From Mesostigma viride (Eukaryota > Streptophyta > Mesostigmatophyceae > Mesostigmatales > Mesostigmataceae): DNA of 64,000 bases. The translations under genes and the position numbers were made by a program. The notes beneath the pieces are model-generated. The model made no database searches. It was not told the DNA's origin and saw only the letters and a list, made by a program, of their open reading frames with translations. Of the stretch, positions 27,040 to 38,417 are shown one piece after another; the first letter of the stretch is position 1; every line of letters begins with the position of its first letter. The stretch spans positions 62,001 to 126,000 of the forward strand of contig RPFO01001831.1 in the NCBI GenBank assembly GCA_009746045.1, given 5' to 3'.

Positions 27040-28897
27040 GTTCATGGTTGCCAGGTGACTAGTGCCACGTGATCAACTAGCGACGTGGCGAAAGTGGTGG
27101 CTGCCGATCCTTTGGGCATATACATAGCAAGCCATGACACCTTGCGATCGTGCTAGCATGCCACAGTGCATGATGGATGGGCGGGAGAGCATCTCTCGCA
27201 AAACATCCGACGGGAAGGGAAGTGATGGGGTGCTTGTGGCCAGGAGAGACTCGCCCATTGGCCTATTTGTGAGGTACAAAAACCTTTTGCCCCGTGGAAG
27301 CTGGTACACGTGGAGTCATGCTCGTCTCACACGAACATCCATGTATGTGACATCCCACGACTACAGCAATAATCCAGGGCTGGTTATGGCCCTCCCTAAA
27401 AAAAGCAAAGATATCCGTGCCGTTTTACCCGGGGGTTGTGACGCAGGCATGGAATTCGGGAAGTTCTGGCCGCGGAGTTTTGATGACGACGAAGTGCCTT
27501 TTCCCTGTGGACCGTTCGGGTGATGCCAAACGGTCTCTCGGCAGGAACAGCTGCCGATGCACACGGCGTAACTATACAAGCCATTGTCCACAGCGGTGCA
27601 CTGAGACAAAATTTGATCTACAGTGGATACGCCTGGAAACGGAGTATAGCACTGGCAGGCTATGCTGCTGGTTGATCGGACAGCAGGCAAATCCTGTGTT
27701 GCAAGCCGGGTGCAATGCGGACGCTTGGGCACTGAGAGGTTCACCCTCCCGTGGGGTTTTCTAACAGCGATCGTAGGCAGCTACACTGGGAATGCTCTAA
27801 ACAAGTGACTAGCGTAGAATCTTCGTAGAATGGCCTTGCATACGCCGAAAAGAAAATAATATGGTCAAAGCCAAGAGATTACAGTGAATGGACGTTCCCA
27901 GCCGGCTTTGAGGCAATCCTTTTATCAATTCCGGCATACAAAATAGAAAACATAAGCAGTCACATATAGCAGCAGTGTGTGCACATAATATCATGGATTT
28001 GCGGGAGCGTCGTTCGCACACCAAAACAGTAATCACGTCCATAGCTGACAGTAAAGTTGACTCCTGGAAGTTATTGTATAAAGATTCTCGCTCACGTGGC
28101 CATCATGAATCATCCCCACCCACAGCTGGCCACATCCATGGCCCGCCACGGCAGCAAATCTTTGTCGAGTTTGTCGCAACTCGCAAGTCGCAACCAAGAA
28201 CTACCTTTTAACTAGAATACACTACGACCAACGTGATATGTCAGTCATGATCCTATTTGTAACTTCGGTAGTCATCCCGCACAGTCAGCACACAAACTTC
28301 GCAGCCAATCACCGAGGAGTTGGCTGCTGGGCCAATCCCATGATGGATCGACGAAAAACCCTTTTTGCTGCAAACATGGCCGGCGCGGTTGTTGTTGTTG
28401 TTGCCCACGCCGCACATGGGCAGCAGAGATTTGGAAAAAATCTCTTCGGTACAGTACCGCGTAGGACACAACAACAACAACAACAACAACAGTAATAAAC
28501 CGCCGGCGCGGGAATAAACTCAACTCAACTCAACTCAACTCAACTCAACTCAACTCGAACATGGCAACAACTGTGTGGGCTGCAAGCTTGCAAAATGCAA
28601 GTTGCAACCCCCCCCCCTGGCATTCTGGACGCGGCAGTACAGTTTAGAATTGAGTCGTTTAGAATTGTGGCATGTTTATTATCAGATCGAAAGCTTCTTG
28701 TATGTGCATAGCGCTCCCCAAATAACGAAAAGTGTTCAGCAACTCGCACGACTGTAGCAGGTTGCTCTTGAGTCGTGACCTGAGGATCCGGTGACTTTCA
28801 AAATACTCTCGTACTCTCGTTCGCTTTACTTTTTCTGGGAGTACGAAGGAGGATACTTCAGCCTTCTACAATCCGGCACCCCACAAGAAAACATTAA
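27040..28897. other. Divergent intergenic region
   Basis: Lies between the minus-strand DUF2358-like gene and the plus-strand CMC1-like gene, so it should hold both promoters. It contains a GTT run (28388-28400) and a CAA run (28470-28493) that could pair as a hairpin, and a CAACT pentamer array (28518-28556). No convincing exon apart from a possible 5' exon of the left gene. Confidence 0.45.
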
Positions 28898-30024
28898 ATG
28901 GCTGACTCCATTGCATCGAGAAACGAGCAGCGAACGTTGAAGAAAGTGGAGGAAGGTGAGTTAGAAGTACCCGAGAAAGCCTTGGCATTATGTTTGGCAT
29001 CTGCTGCAGCGAGCTAGCTGTGCTCACTATGCACCTGCCTTGTCGTCGCGCCGGCTGTGCTGCTTCTATGCCCGACAGCCTTGCGTAGCAAGATGAAGAA
29101 GAAAGCACTAATCGCATGCGACGAGTCCGTCCGCAAATTCGCCGAGTGCGCCTCTGGCCGGACGGTCAGCGTCATCTGGGCGTGCAGAGAGCTTGCCGAC
29201 GCCATGAATGAGTGCCTCCACGAACAGTGAGTGCCTGCACACGTTGCAATCTTAACTACAGAGCCCACAACAGGTTCCTGTTGCGGACCTCTTCTTGTTG
29301 CATATTGATATTTATTTCACTTACTTATTACTTATGAAGTCCTATTACGTGTTGCTGACCTCTTTTTGTTGCATACTGATATTTTATTGCTTACTTATCA
29401 CTTATGGAGCCCTATTACCTTTTACTTACCGGTGTCTTGCGGTTGCCTACTGGCCTACACTACAGGCTTGTCATGTGGGTCCTAGGGGACGCCATGGTTT
29501 AGTGTGTTTGTGTGTCTCTGTGTCTGCTTGTCCTTGCGCACTTGCCCCAACTAGACGATGGGAAGAGCATGGTTTAAATGCCCTTTCGGGCGGCGGTACT
29601 CAACGGCATGCACACAGGGCATGTGGTGCACATAGGGCCTTTTTCCTTATCATATGCCTAGTTGTAGACCGGTCGCTAGACACCTGCGGGGATAGAATTC
29701 ATCTGAGGCTTGCTTTGGCGGTGGAGTATTATCAACTCTAGCACACCAATTCAGCATCAACATCATAGGGCTTTACGGGCACCTAGCAATCTATCTTCCA
29801 AACGTGTCATATAACGTGCCATCCATAGTCCCAACGGAGGCGCCTTGTGAGGTCAATTAGTCAGGAAATTGTTTCACCTAACGGACCTAGCTGACAGGTG
29901 GCGGCATCTCCCCATCACTATGTTCCCTCCCTCGCCTTGGTCCCCACCCCCCAGCACCACGGACGCAGTGCTCGACAAGATGAAGAAGGAGTGGCATGAC
30001 CAGCAGGCGCAGGCGCCAACCTGA
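28898..30024 (+). CDS. CMC1-type twin-CX9C mitochondrial protein, three exons
   Basis: Exons 28898-28955, 29079-29226 and 29955-30024 give 91 aa. Donors are GTGAGT at 28956 and 29227; acceptors are CGACAG and CCCCAG. Phases agree (G/CC = Ala; CA/C = His). The protein starts MADSIASRNEQRTLKKVEEA. It continues LRSKMKKKALIACDESVRKF, then AECASGRTVSVIWACRELAD and AMNECLHE. Cysteines form C-x9-C (CDESVRKFAEC) and C-x9-C (CRELADAMNEC), the CHCH fold. CMC1 proteins sit in the intermembrane space, are imported and oxidised by Mia40, and help complex IV (COX1) maturation. Length is slightly below animal CMC1 (about 106 aa). The Met context is AAATGG. Introns hold an approximately 75-bp imperfect duplication (29.29-29.43 kb). 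Family call is strong; no transcript evidence. Confidence 0.85.
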
Positions 30025-30400
30025 ATGACCACGGACCAGCAGGCACAGGCGCTGAACTGAAGCGATCGTGTCGTCAGCATTGAGAACAGCCAGACAGAAG
30101 AGTGATCAATCGTGGGCTCATAAGTGTAGGCCCTGTGGTAGTGCAGGGTCCATCTCACTAGCCAGGGCAATAGAGGCTCCACGCGCCATACCATCTCCCT
30201 GTCAGCATCCTCTTCCCCTTACCCAGGTTGCCCGCAAGCACGAACATCATGGTTTTGGGGGGGCGGACTTTCGAGCGGGCAATGGAACCATAGACAGGCT
30301 ATCCGCGGCCCGCCCAGTCGGGGGGTACGTACGGCCCAGCCACCCAAGCCGCTCCCGCAGTCCAGGCATTGGCGTCAGACAAGCGGTGCGATCTCCCAAA

Positions 30401-32104
30401 ATGCAGCCACCGCCATCACGTGAAGGTGCCACGCTCCAGCACCTGGTGGCCGTCCTAGGGGTTGGGTCCCACATCTTGGGCCTCGTCCCCGTGGGAGAGC
30501 GGGTACTGCTCCGCACGCTCTGCCGGGCGTTTCGCGCCGCGGTGGACGAGTCCCTGAGGGAAGTGCGCGAGCTTTACCGCGAGGACATGAGCAGATGCTA
30601 CATAGACACTCACGAGGGTCGCAGGGACTTTGCGCAGAAGCAGAGAGGCGTGGAGTGGCTGATTCGCGCATGCCCCAAGTTGCAGGTGTTCTCTCTCGGT
30701 TTTCGCGTCGCGCTGGAGCCTTCTATTGAGGACAGGCGCTCGGCATCCCTCCTGCATGGGGCCCCTGCCCCGGTTTTCGACGCTGACAAGCTGGGCTTGC
30801 GAGAACTCGGTCGTTGCGTGCACCTGCGCTGCTTGAGCCTGGCAGGGTGTGCAGGTGTCGACGGGGTGCTGCTCGCAGCAGTGGCGTCCTCTAGCAGGGG
30901 ACTGGAGACGCTGGACGTGAGCGGCTGTGACGTCGATGATGTCAGCTTGGCGAGGCTGGCGGCATCTTGCCCTGGCCTCCAGCGGGTGAACCTGTCCTGG
31001 TGCGCCAAGGTCACAGATGAAGGCATTAGGTCCCTCGTCAACGGCTGCCGGCGCCTGCAATGGCTGGACCTGCGCAGGGCTCTGCCCAGGGTGTCGGATG
31101 CCTTGGTCGCCGTGATCGCGGACAAGTGCGCGGATCTGTGCCATCTGGACATTGCGGGCGCCGGCGTGACCGACCGAGGCATCGCGCGTCTCGCGTCCCG
31201 CTGCAGCGCGCTCCAGCACCTGGGGTTGTATGGGTGCGTTCATGTAACAGAGGGCAGCATGATGGAGGTCGCGGAACACTGCCATTCCCTTCGCGGGCTG
31301 GAAATCGGGTGGCCACCCAGAAGTTTTGGCGGCTTGTTGACGGGGTCCAGTGTAAGTGCCGTGGCCGGGCTGTGCCCGCACTTTGTTTTTCTCGAGGCGG
31401 CCTATCTTCGGATGGGACACCAGCTGTCGTTTGCAGACATGGCAAGGACCTTATCCAGGGTGCAGCATGTGGACCTGACGGGCTCTGCTAGGGTCAACGA
31501 CGAGGCGGTGCGTGCGCTAGCCGAGAACTGCTCCACTCTTCGCGCGCTGGACATCAAGGCATGCCGCGACGTGACGGGGGCCGGCGTGGCCTGCCTGGCG
31601 GAGCACTGTGTGGACCTGCGCGAGTTGAACGTGATGCAGACGGCCGTGTCGGATGCAAGTATGGTCCCGGTGGCGCAGCGCTGCCGCCAGATGCGGCGGC
31701 TCGAGATCGGCCGCACCCGCGTGACAGCCGCGACGCTGATGGCAGTCGGGGAGAGCTGCGGACAGCTTGAGTATCTGGACCTGATGGAGTTGTCAAATTT
31801 CGAGGGCATGGATGCGGGGGTGGCAGCCATCGGCCGCGGCTGCCTCCATTTACAGACGCTGCATGCCAGTTACTGCCAGAAACTCTCCGATGAGGGAGTC
31901 ATCCCATTGGTCCATGAGCGGGGGGGCCAACTAAGGGAACTTAACGTCTTTGCGAGCAAGATCACCGACGCTAGCCTGCAGGCGATCAGCAGCAGCTGCA
32001 CCGCCCTGCTGAAGCTGAACGCAATCTCATGCCACAGCATCACAGAGGCCGGCATTCTGGCGGTCGTGCGTGGCTGCAGGCAGCTGAAGGTTTTTTGTGG
32101 GTGA
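30401..32104 (+). CDS. F-box-like / leucine-rich-repeat (FBXL, AMN1-type) protein
   Basis: Single uninterrupted ORF. The first in-frame ATG after the upstream GTG-rich stretch is at 30401 with A at -3, giving 567 aa; the frame is open further up, without ATG. Residues about 10-48 (LQHLVAVLGVGSHILGLVPV, then RVLLRTLCRAFRAAV) resemble a degenerate F-box. From about residue 137 to the end there are 26-28-residue cysteine-containing LRRs of the FBXL type, such as LRCLSLAGCAGVD, LQRVNLSWCAKVTDEGI, LQHLGLYGCVHVTEG, LRALDIKACRDVTGAGV and LLKLNAISCHSITEAGI. Such proteins are SCF ubiquitin-ligase substrate adaptors; the target is unknown. It lies 377 nt after the CMC1-like stop on the same strand. The lack of introns contrasts with its neighbours. 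Confidence 0.85.
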   Translation: MQPPPSREGATLQHLVAVLGVGSHILGLVPVGERVLLRTLCRAFRAAVDESLREVRELYREDMSRCYIDTHEGRRDFAQKQRGVEWLIRACPKLQVFSLGFRVALEPSIEDRRSASLLHGAPAPVFDADKLGLRELGRCVHLRCLSLAGCAGVDGVLLAAVASSSRGLETLDVSGCDVDDVSLARLAASCPGLQRVNLSWCAKVTDEGIRSLVNGCRRLQWLDLRRALPRVSDALVAVIADKCADLCHLDIAGAGVTDRGIARLASRCSALQHLGLYGCVHVTEGSMMEVAEHCHSLRGLEIGWPPRSFGGLLTGSSVSAVAGLCPHFVFLEAAYLRMGHQLSFADMARTLSRVQHVDLTGSARVNDEAVRALAENCSTLRALDIKACRDVTGAGVACLAEHCVDLRELNVMQTAVSDASMVPVAQRCRQMRRLEIGRTRVTAATLMAVGESCGQLEYLDLMELSNFEGMDAGVAAIGRGCLHLQTLHASYCQKLSDEGVIPLVHERGGQLRELNVFASKITDASLQAISSSCTALLKLNAISCHSITEAGILAVVRGCRQLKVFCG

Positions 32105-32292
32105 CCGGCTCAATTCCACAGGACTTCCCGGTGACCTTTGGATGCCACGCGAGGATCGATGAGTCGCCTTTGTACATATAAGCGTTGGATGTAGAAAGAT
32201 GAACATTAGTGTGATGCAAATACGAAATTTTTTTTGCCTCTTTTTAATGGAGTGTTTTAGCTGGACCTTTTTTTGTTGTATTCACCTTTGCC

Positions 32293-33000
32293 CGGACTTA
32301 CAGACTTTTTTTTTGCAAACTTATAGCTCGAGGCGGGGCCCGAGATTAATTAAGAGGTACCTTGAAATTAAATAAGAGACATGCCTCTATCCAAATATAT
32401 TTTAGGGCGCGAGTTTCGATTGGCGTCAACTTGTAGTATTGGACGGCAAGCCGACAACATGTCAAGCCGTTTAATTCCTTTCGACTTTTACATTTTCTTC
32501 TGGTTGTCAAAAAAGGATCATTTTTATACCCGACTTCTCCGTTAAATCTCATCGACCGGGTTTCGAAACAACCCACGAACGCCGTAGATGCAGATCCAAC
32601 GGAGTAAACAACGTCACGACCGACGCGGCGCCAAATAGGTAGTCGCCTAGGTTCCTAGCTTTTCTGCGAGCCATTTTCGTGCCGCGTCGTGTACAGTACC
32701 CGTGAGATGTACCCGTGAGATGTACCCGTGAGATGCAAAATCCGCTTGCCAGACCGGGATTCCGGGAACTCCGTCCAATACCGTCGTGCAGTACCACCAG
32801 TGCACTACCAATCTATCAATCGTACAATACTACGACTTAACGCCAACAGAAACTCGCCTCCAAAACTATATATTCATAGATGCACGCCTCTTATTTAATT
32901 TCAAGGTACCTCTTATTTAATCTCAGCCCCCGCAGGCCGCAGACTTGTCTTCTCCCGGTCAGGGCTAAGTTTTGCAAAAAACCAAAGTCCTAAGTCGAAA
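32293..33000. mobile_element. Non-autonomous TIR element, about 0.7 kb
   Basis: Arm 32342-32378 (AAGAGGTACCTTGAAATTAA core) is inverted at 32888-32923 with about one mismatch. Similarity continues outward imperfectly through TTTTTGCAAACTTA to CGGACTTACAGACTTT (32293) and its inverted partner ending near 33000. No transposase. Target duplication not resolved. Three copies of GTACCCGTGAGAT lie inside (32697-32737). Confidence 0.65.
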
Positions 33001-33009
33001 CCATTTTTT

Positions 33010-34860
33010 CCTCCTGTTGATCAATACTATGAAATGTCGCAAGTGACAAACACGGAACCTTGCAAAGTGATTTCGCTTTCAGTCCTTTCGCATAAAGTGG
33101 GACAACCGGGGGGGGGGGGTAGGGGTCTCAGCTAGACTTCCCACTCCAAATTAGGTCCGACGGGGCTCCGTCGATCAGACGTAGAGCCTGAACTCCGAAA
33201 TCGCCCCGGCCGGCGCCAGAATTATATTATGTAACGGAGTGCGCTCAAGTTGGATTTCTGAAGACGGCGCGAGGAAAATAGGGCCGGAGTGCGCTCCAAT
33301 TGAAAGACGACCTGGCGACAGGGTTTCAGGAATGGTGTGCGCTCATGCACCGTGAGACCGTAGAGCTCTCTAGGGATACCTATGAAGTGAGACAACTAGC
33401 TATGCCTGGACGCATGGCGATCCAACGCCGTGGAAGGACTAGAGATATCGGTCCGGACTATAAAGTACTGGTCCGGCGATTTGGCTTATCTAGATCCCGG
33501 AGCTAGTGAGGTACTGGTGGAAGTACATAATATTTAGACATGAAGTGAGACAACTGTTCCTGGACGCATAAAATAGACTAGCTGCGCATATTGAGGGGAC
33601 ATGACACCCCAAAAGGGCACTTTTCTGGAAACCATACCTAGGCATGTGATAAAAATCCAGTTATGATGGGGGACCATAAATATGATAAAAAAAAAAAATT
33701 CCAACCACTTGGGGGTGTACTACCCCCCACCATGTCAAAGAGACAACCAGCGCACCATGTGACCGTTATGTGCTAAAAATAGAAAAAGACGCTATTTTTG
33801 GCCGATTTTCCCTAGGACAATGGGCAAACCCATTGTGGCCAAATCATATATTCCCATCTAATTGCCGCAACCCTTGCCATTAATTCCAGCTAGTTTGCAG
33901 GTCAGAATAAGCATGTTTAGACACATTGAAATAGTTTACCCCAAAACACGTATTTTTTGGTGCCTAAAAAAATATATCAAATCATAGGCACATGCAACTG
34001 ATGGGGTCAAATCATATAATCAAAATTGGCCCAGGGTTGCAATCACACAGCCCCAAAGTTTCAGCTCATTCTGACCACGTTTACTCACATTGAAATATTC
34101 TGACCACATTGAAATATGGTCATGTGCAAAAAAAAAACTGATCGCTTTTTGTGGTTTGGAGCTCAAACACCACCACAAAGACACCCTTGCCCACCACAAA
34201 CTGGGCCAAAACAACAGCCATTAGTTTATTTATGATGTTAGGAAGCTTGCTATGAAATCCCAGGTCATTCTGAGCTAGTATGGCCATGTTACATCATATT
34301 ATAGCTGCCAGCCTGCATGCTTGGTGCACCATGACATGAGGCAATACCATGAGCACATTCCTAAGCTTGCCCCCTGCAAATGGGGCAGAACCACGAAAAA
34401 CAAATGCAAGATGCTTGAAGAAAACAACCACCAACTCTTTAACCATTATGAGCAGGTATGACCGCTTGCGGGAATCACTCATAGCCAACACCATGTCATG
34501 ACGCTTATGGATAAAAGGTGCATCCTTCATAGCCATAACGACCTGATCCCTGTCATCTAGGAAGTACAAGCCATGTTTAATGGAGGCTAAACAGGTGGGG
34601 ATGTGATAAGTAACTCACATACTCTCACCTTCCATACAACAACCTTGTTTTCCAGCAGGCTGAAGAGCCATGACAGGCGTTTATGAGCTCGCCAGCTCCT
34701 TGCAACGGTGATGCCGCTCCCAGGCAGCTAGGGTCCTTGACTACGCAATATAGAATGTCTACCGTGTGAAAACCTCCATACAGGAAGCGTAGCAAAGCCA
34801 GATAACTGCCCGATCAATTCTGGGTAGCTTTAGGAAGCATGGCATACGCAGCGTAAGGAA
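33010..34860. other. AT-rich DNA without a recognisable gene
   Basis: Several short open frames, none with conserved features. It contains GAGACAACTAGCTATGCCTG and a related GAGACAACTGTTCCTGGACG (33.38 and 33.55 kb), motifs that recur elsewhere in the window, and AAATCATAT-rich stretches. Confidence 0.5.
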
Positions 34861-34865
34861 AACCA

Positions 34866-35362
34866 TTGAAAGCTGCGGAAAATCTGATAGCACAACTGCA
34901 GCAAGTGGAGAACAAAATAGCAAGAAGAACCCAGAAACGGCGCCAAAAGTTTCATGCCAGGTTCATTAAGAGCGCAAACAGACTGGGCGGTGACATGCGG
35001 CAAATCAACGTACCACGGCCGGCATTATTTCCTACCCAGGCGCGCAAGAAAAGCCAGACAGCCATGGATGGATTAACCGCGGATCGCGCAGGCCTGAACG
35101 AAATCATTTTAGAAATGACAGGAAATGGCCGCAGATCGAAGCCGCTTAGGTTATTTTCATGGTGTCCGTTACTAAACGGCTCTTAGTGCATCAATACAAC
35201 CCACGAATATCGAGTTCTACCGTCGCAGGCACGCATGCTAGATTATTCATCGCGGCCAAATTGTTGGATGAGACCTCCGTGCAAATCTGTACCAACAAAG
35301 GCAGCGAATTTGCAAATAGTGCAGATCTGGCTATGAAACATCATAATAGACCATCGGCTTAA
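34866..35362 (+). other. Two short unrecognised ORFs
   Basis: 34866-35186 (basic, lysine/arginine/glutamine-rich, 106 codons) and 35159-35362 (67 codons) overlap in different frames. They could be remnants of one transposon ORF with a frameshift. No family recognised. Confidence 0.25.
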
Positions 35363-35499
35363 TTTTTCGGCCTGTCGCCCGCCGGATTAGCCATAGTTTT
35401 AACGGAACGCACGTCGCCATGGCCACCTCCGCACGGTGCGCGCACTGTGCACCACAATTTCACGGTCCGTCGGTACCGTCCCGACTTTTTTGGCGCCAA

Positions 35500-36115
35500 A
35501 AAAGTCCCGGGTTATATAAATTAAATCACCCTAGCTCCACCTCCACCCTCCTCGCCTCCACCTCCACTGCCACCTCCTCCTCCACCGCCGCCCTCAAGGC
35601 CCATCTTCTCGACATGTTGACCAGCGCCTCAAGGACACCGCCATCGCCATCGAGTGCATGCAGAACACCGCAGGCATCACCGCCCACGTACGAGCCACGA
35701 GCCACGAGGTAGCCATGGCTGACGGAGCTCATAGCTTAAACATTTGAGCCCCGAATTCAGCTGTGAATATCACAATTGCTTCGTCTTTCTTAGACGCACA
35801 TGCTGACCAGGGCCATCGCCGCCTGTGCTATATACGGTGGTTAATAAGGATGTCCAAGCCAGAATCGAACCCGGCTTGAGACTCGCAGCACGTGCCTGGC
35901 ACACGACGGCGTGGTCCACGACAATTATGAACAGGCGATATGGCCCGGACTCTCTTCAATGCTTGGACTGCTATGCAGAACAATTAGAAGAGGTGGAAGA
36001 CGATTGTCCAGGCTGGCAAGCTCACACGCCAGCCCCTGTGGGCAAGCCCCCCGGCCCCCTCCCAAGAGGAAGGGGCGCTTTGCTAAGTAGAACAGTTAGG
36101 GGTTTCTATAGATTC
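35500..36115 (+). mobile_element. Internally deleted LINE copy (5' ORF1-like plus 3' end)
   Basis: A TATATAAA-like box at about 35513 is followed by a CCACCTCC-rich leader and a coding-like stretch readable as AHLLDML, then LKDTAIAIECMQNT. At 35,937 the LINE 3' end begins (TGGACTGCTATGCAGAAC to GGAAGGGGCGCTTTGCT), shared with 23.4, 24.3 and 54.2 kb. The RT core is missing. Confidence 0.5.
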
Positions 36116-36169
36116 AGGAGGTGGTGTGGTGCTTGCACTTGAGCAGGTCCGACCAGGTCTGGGTGGGAG

Positions 36170-36425
36170 GAGCATCGCTGGCCGGGCCAGCAGATGCCGG
36201 CTGGGCAGCGATGTCCTTCACCGCGCCTGGGCAATGTGCGGCATGCAGTGTGTTGCAGGCACTCGATGACGATGGCGTGGTCGTGGATGCGCTTGTCGAT
36301 GTCGTGGAGCTGGGTTTTGATGTCGGCGGTGGAGGTGGAGGCGGCAGTGGAGGTGGAGGCGAGGAGGAGGGTGGAGGTGGAGGTGACGGTGGTGGACTAA
36401 TGTGAGGGAGCTCAGTAGCCAGCGT
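36170..36425 (-). mobile_element. LINE ORF1-like 5' fragment, opposite orientation
   Basis: Read on the minus strand, a CCACCTCC-rich leader is followed by DIKTQLHDIDKRIHDHAIVI and ECLQHT, parallel to the plus-strand fragment at 35.6 kb. It is a second, inverted copy of the same 5' region. Confidence 0.45.
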
Positions 36426-37336
36426 GCCTCCCATTGCTGCCACATCTGTAGCAAGGGGGGTCACGTGCTGCTGGAGGGCTCAGTCCGTAATTAAGGTTGG
36501 AGCGGAGTGTAGGTGCAGAGATGGATGGAGCCCAGATCTCGCCGTCGGACTTCGTGAGACTGTAGGGAGCAGATCTAAGCATGTGCTGAAGCTCGGGCTG
36601 CGTGTACATGCCCGTCAGCAGCAGCTCTCGGCTCTAGCTGCGTATAAACCCGATGCCGTCCGGTTCGATCGAGGAGGCGGTGGATGCTCGGTGAAGGTGG
36701 ATGCGGCAGCGCATTGAAGAAGCGAGGCGTAACCCCCGTAGAAAATGCACCGCATAGCAGTGCACGGGGCCATATTGTACCAATCGCTACTTGCTAGTAT
36801 GCTACACTATACTATTTTTCACCTAGGCGGGGATGCTGCATTCCGGGGCGGGGGCCGCCTGCCATGGCTTGACCGACAGTGGTCGACGTAGACTACGGCC
36901 GCCCGCCGTGGTCGGCGGTCGACGTATATATGGCTTGTGGTCGTGGACGTAGAATGTTTGCCTAGCCGTGCATGCCAACACTGTCACCTGAGTCACGTGC
37001 ACCGCTAACGCACAGTACACAACCCTAGAGCCATAGCCTTAGTGTAGTCCTTGAGTATACAGCCATGCTACGTCCTGGCTATGATCAGATTTAATACTTG
37101 CCCACGCTCCTTGTTATGCACCATGCTCACATGCATGGGTCTTATTGCACCCACAGAGTGCCGGAGCATTTAGCGTGTCCCGCACAGCTGCACAGTCTCG
37201 GCGAGTGCAGCTGTGGCATGCCTTTGGCATGACGGAGAATGGGGGTCTCTGCCCTTTCTCCTGCATGTTGTGCACACACAGGTGCTCCTTCGGTGCTCCG
37301 TGACTCCCCAACGGGAGCACGTGTTAAATTAATAGT
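36426..37336. other. No gene seen
   Basis: Mixed GC-rich and AT-rich DNA. It carries GTCGACGTA motifs (36.88-36.93 kb) and a segment with CTTATTGCACCCACAGAG (37.14 kb) related to the short dispersed repeat at 24.5 and 25.8 kb. Confidence 0.4.
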
Positions 37337-37658
37337 AGCTGCTGTTTCTCAAGCGCCGCAAGCGGCTCGTAGGGACCTCCTACACGCTGGACGATGACTT
37401 GACCATCGCGCAGTGCTCAACAACTACTGAACGGTGACGGGAGCTATATGGCCACCCGGCGCCCGCCCCGGCCCGCCAGCCACACCGCCGGCTTCTTCCC
37501 TGCTGCCTGCCAGAGTTGGAGGTTACTACATCATAGGCCGGTCGGCCATATAGCTCCCGTCACCGTTATAGTTGTTGAGCACTGCGCGATGGTCAAGTCA
37601 TCGTCCAGCGTGTAGGAGGTCCCTACGAGCCGCTTGCGGCGCTTGAGAAACAGCAGCT
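37337..37658. mobile_element. Foldback / hairpin MITE with about 116-bp arms
   Basis: Arm 37337-37453 (starts AGCTGCTGTTTCTCAAGCGC) is the inverse of 37544-37658 (ends GAGAAACAGCAGCT), nearly perfect apart from a 2-nt difference near ACTACTGAACGG/ACTATAACGG. The loop is about 90 nt. AT-rich TTAAT-type flanks (TAAATTAATAG and CTTATTAATT) may hold the target duplication. No ORF. Confidence 0.85.
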
Positions 37659-38209
37659 AGCTTATTAATTGTCCGCGATGTATCCAAAGGTGCATGAGGA
37701 GCAGCGCCGGGGGCGCTCCGGGCCTCCGGCCAGCCATGCCCCGCGAGTGGGGAATTACTTAACCCCTCATTGGTCTTGCAGCCGATTTTCCGCCAAAAAT
37801 CGACTTGCAGCCGATGCATCGGCTGCTCCGCGGGGGACCAAATTGCGCGAAAACTATCCTTAAGGCCCGGTCTATACGGATTTTAAGTTAAAACCGAACC
37901 GGTCATTTTTAGCTGAAAATTGGGTGCGGAGGTAAAAATTTCAGTCTATACGAAACTAAACTGTCTGGACCGCAAGTAGAGTGGTTCCCGCCAAGTCGAT
38001 GACGTGGCGCCAGCTCCGTGCCCGGGCAATCAGGCAATTACAGGCAATTAAACCCAAAACACTGACGGCGGGGAAGGGGAAGATGACCCGCGGTCGCCAG
38101 CCATGGCGGACAATGCCGAAGGAGATGGACCATTTCTGCCACCCGAAGCGCGAAATCATTGCGTGCCATGCGGAGTCGCCCATGGGAAAACGACGAAGTG
38201 GACGATGAG

Positions 38210-38417
38210 AGAAAAAGCGCGTTTCGGGCATATCCTAATTGACGAAAGCATCCGAGCAGCGTATTTTAAAGGATATATATCGGTTTCTTTTTACTTTTTA
38301 TGATGATTTGTAGTCGTAAACTTGCAAGGGTGGCCAGAAATCGCCGAATCTAGCGACCATGCTGCACAACTTTGGTGTGCCGCAATGCGCCATTTTGCGG
38401 CCACCGCCTGGGCTAAG
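38210..38417 (+). pseudogene. Candidate Harbinger second (Myb-like) ORF fragment
   Basis: Plus-strand readings include REKARFGHILIDESIRAAYF, then LQGWPEIAESSDHAAQLWCA and MRHFAATAWAK, followed by a donor GTAATG at 38418. The same peptide and donor are kept in the partial second copy at 42.6 kb (VQGWQEIAESS...AWAK/GTAACG). PIF/Harbinger elements commonly carry a Myb/SANT ORF divergent from the transposase. In-frame stops separate the two readings. Assignment is by position, not by a clear Myb signature. Confidence 0.4.

Noticed and set aside
30068-30400. N-terminal extension of the F-box/LRR ORF to 30068
   Set aside because: It begins with GTG, has no ATG before 30401, and the composition is unlike the rest of the protein.
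35835-35915. tRNA gene on the minus strand (GGGTTCGATTC B-box-like)
   Set aside because: The T-arm is plausible, but the acceptor stem pairs at only about four of seven positions and no clean A-box or anticodon arm was found. At most a tRNA-derived fragment.
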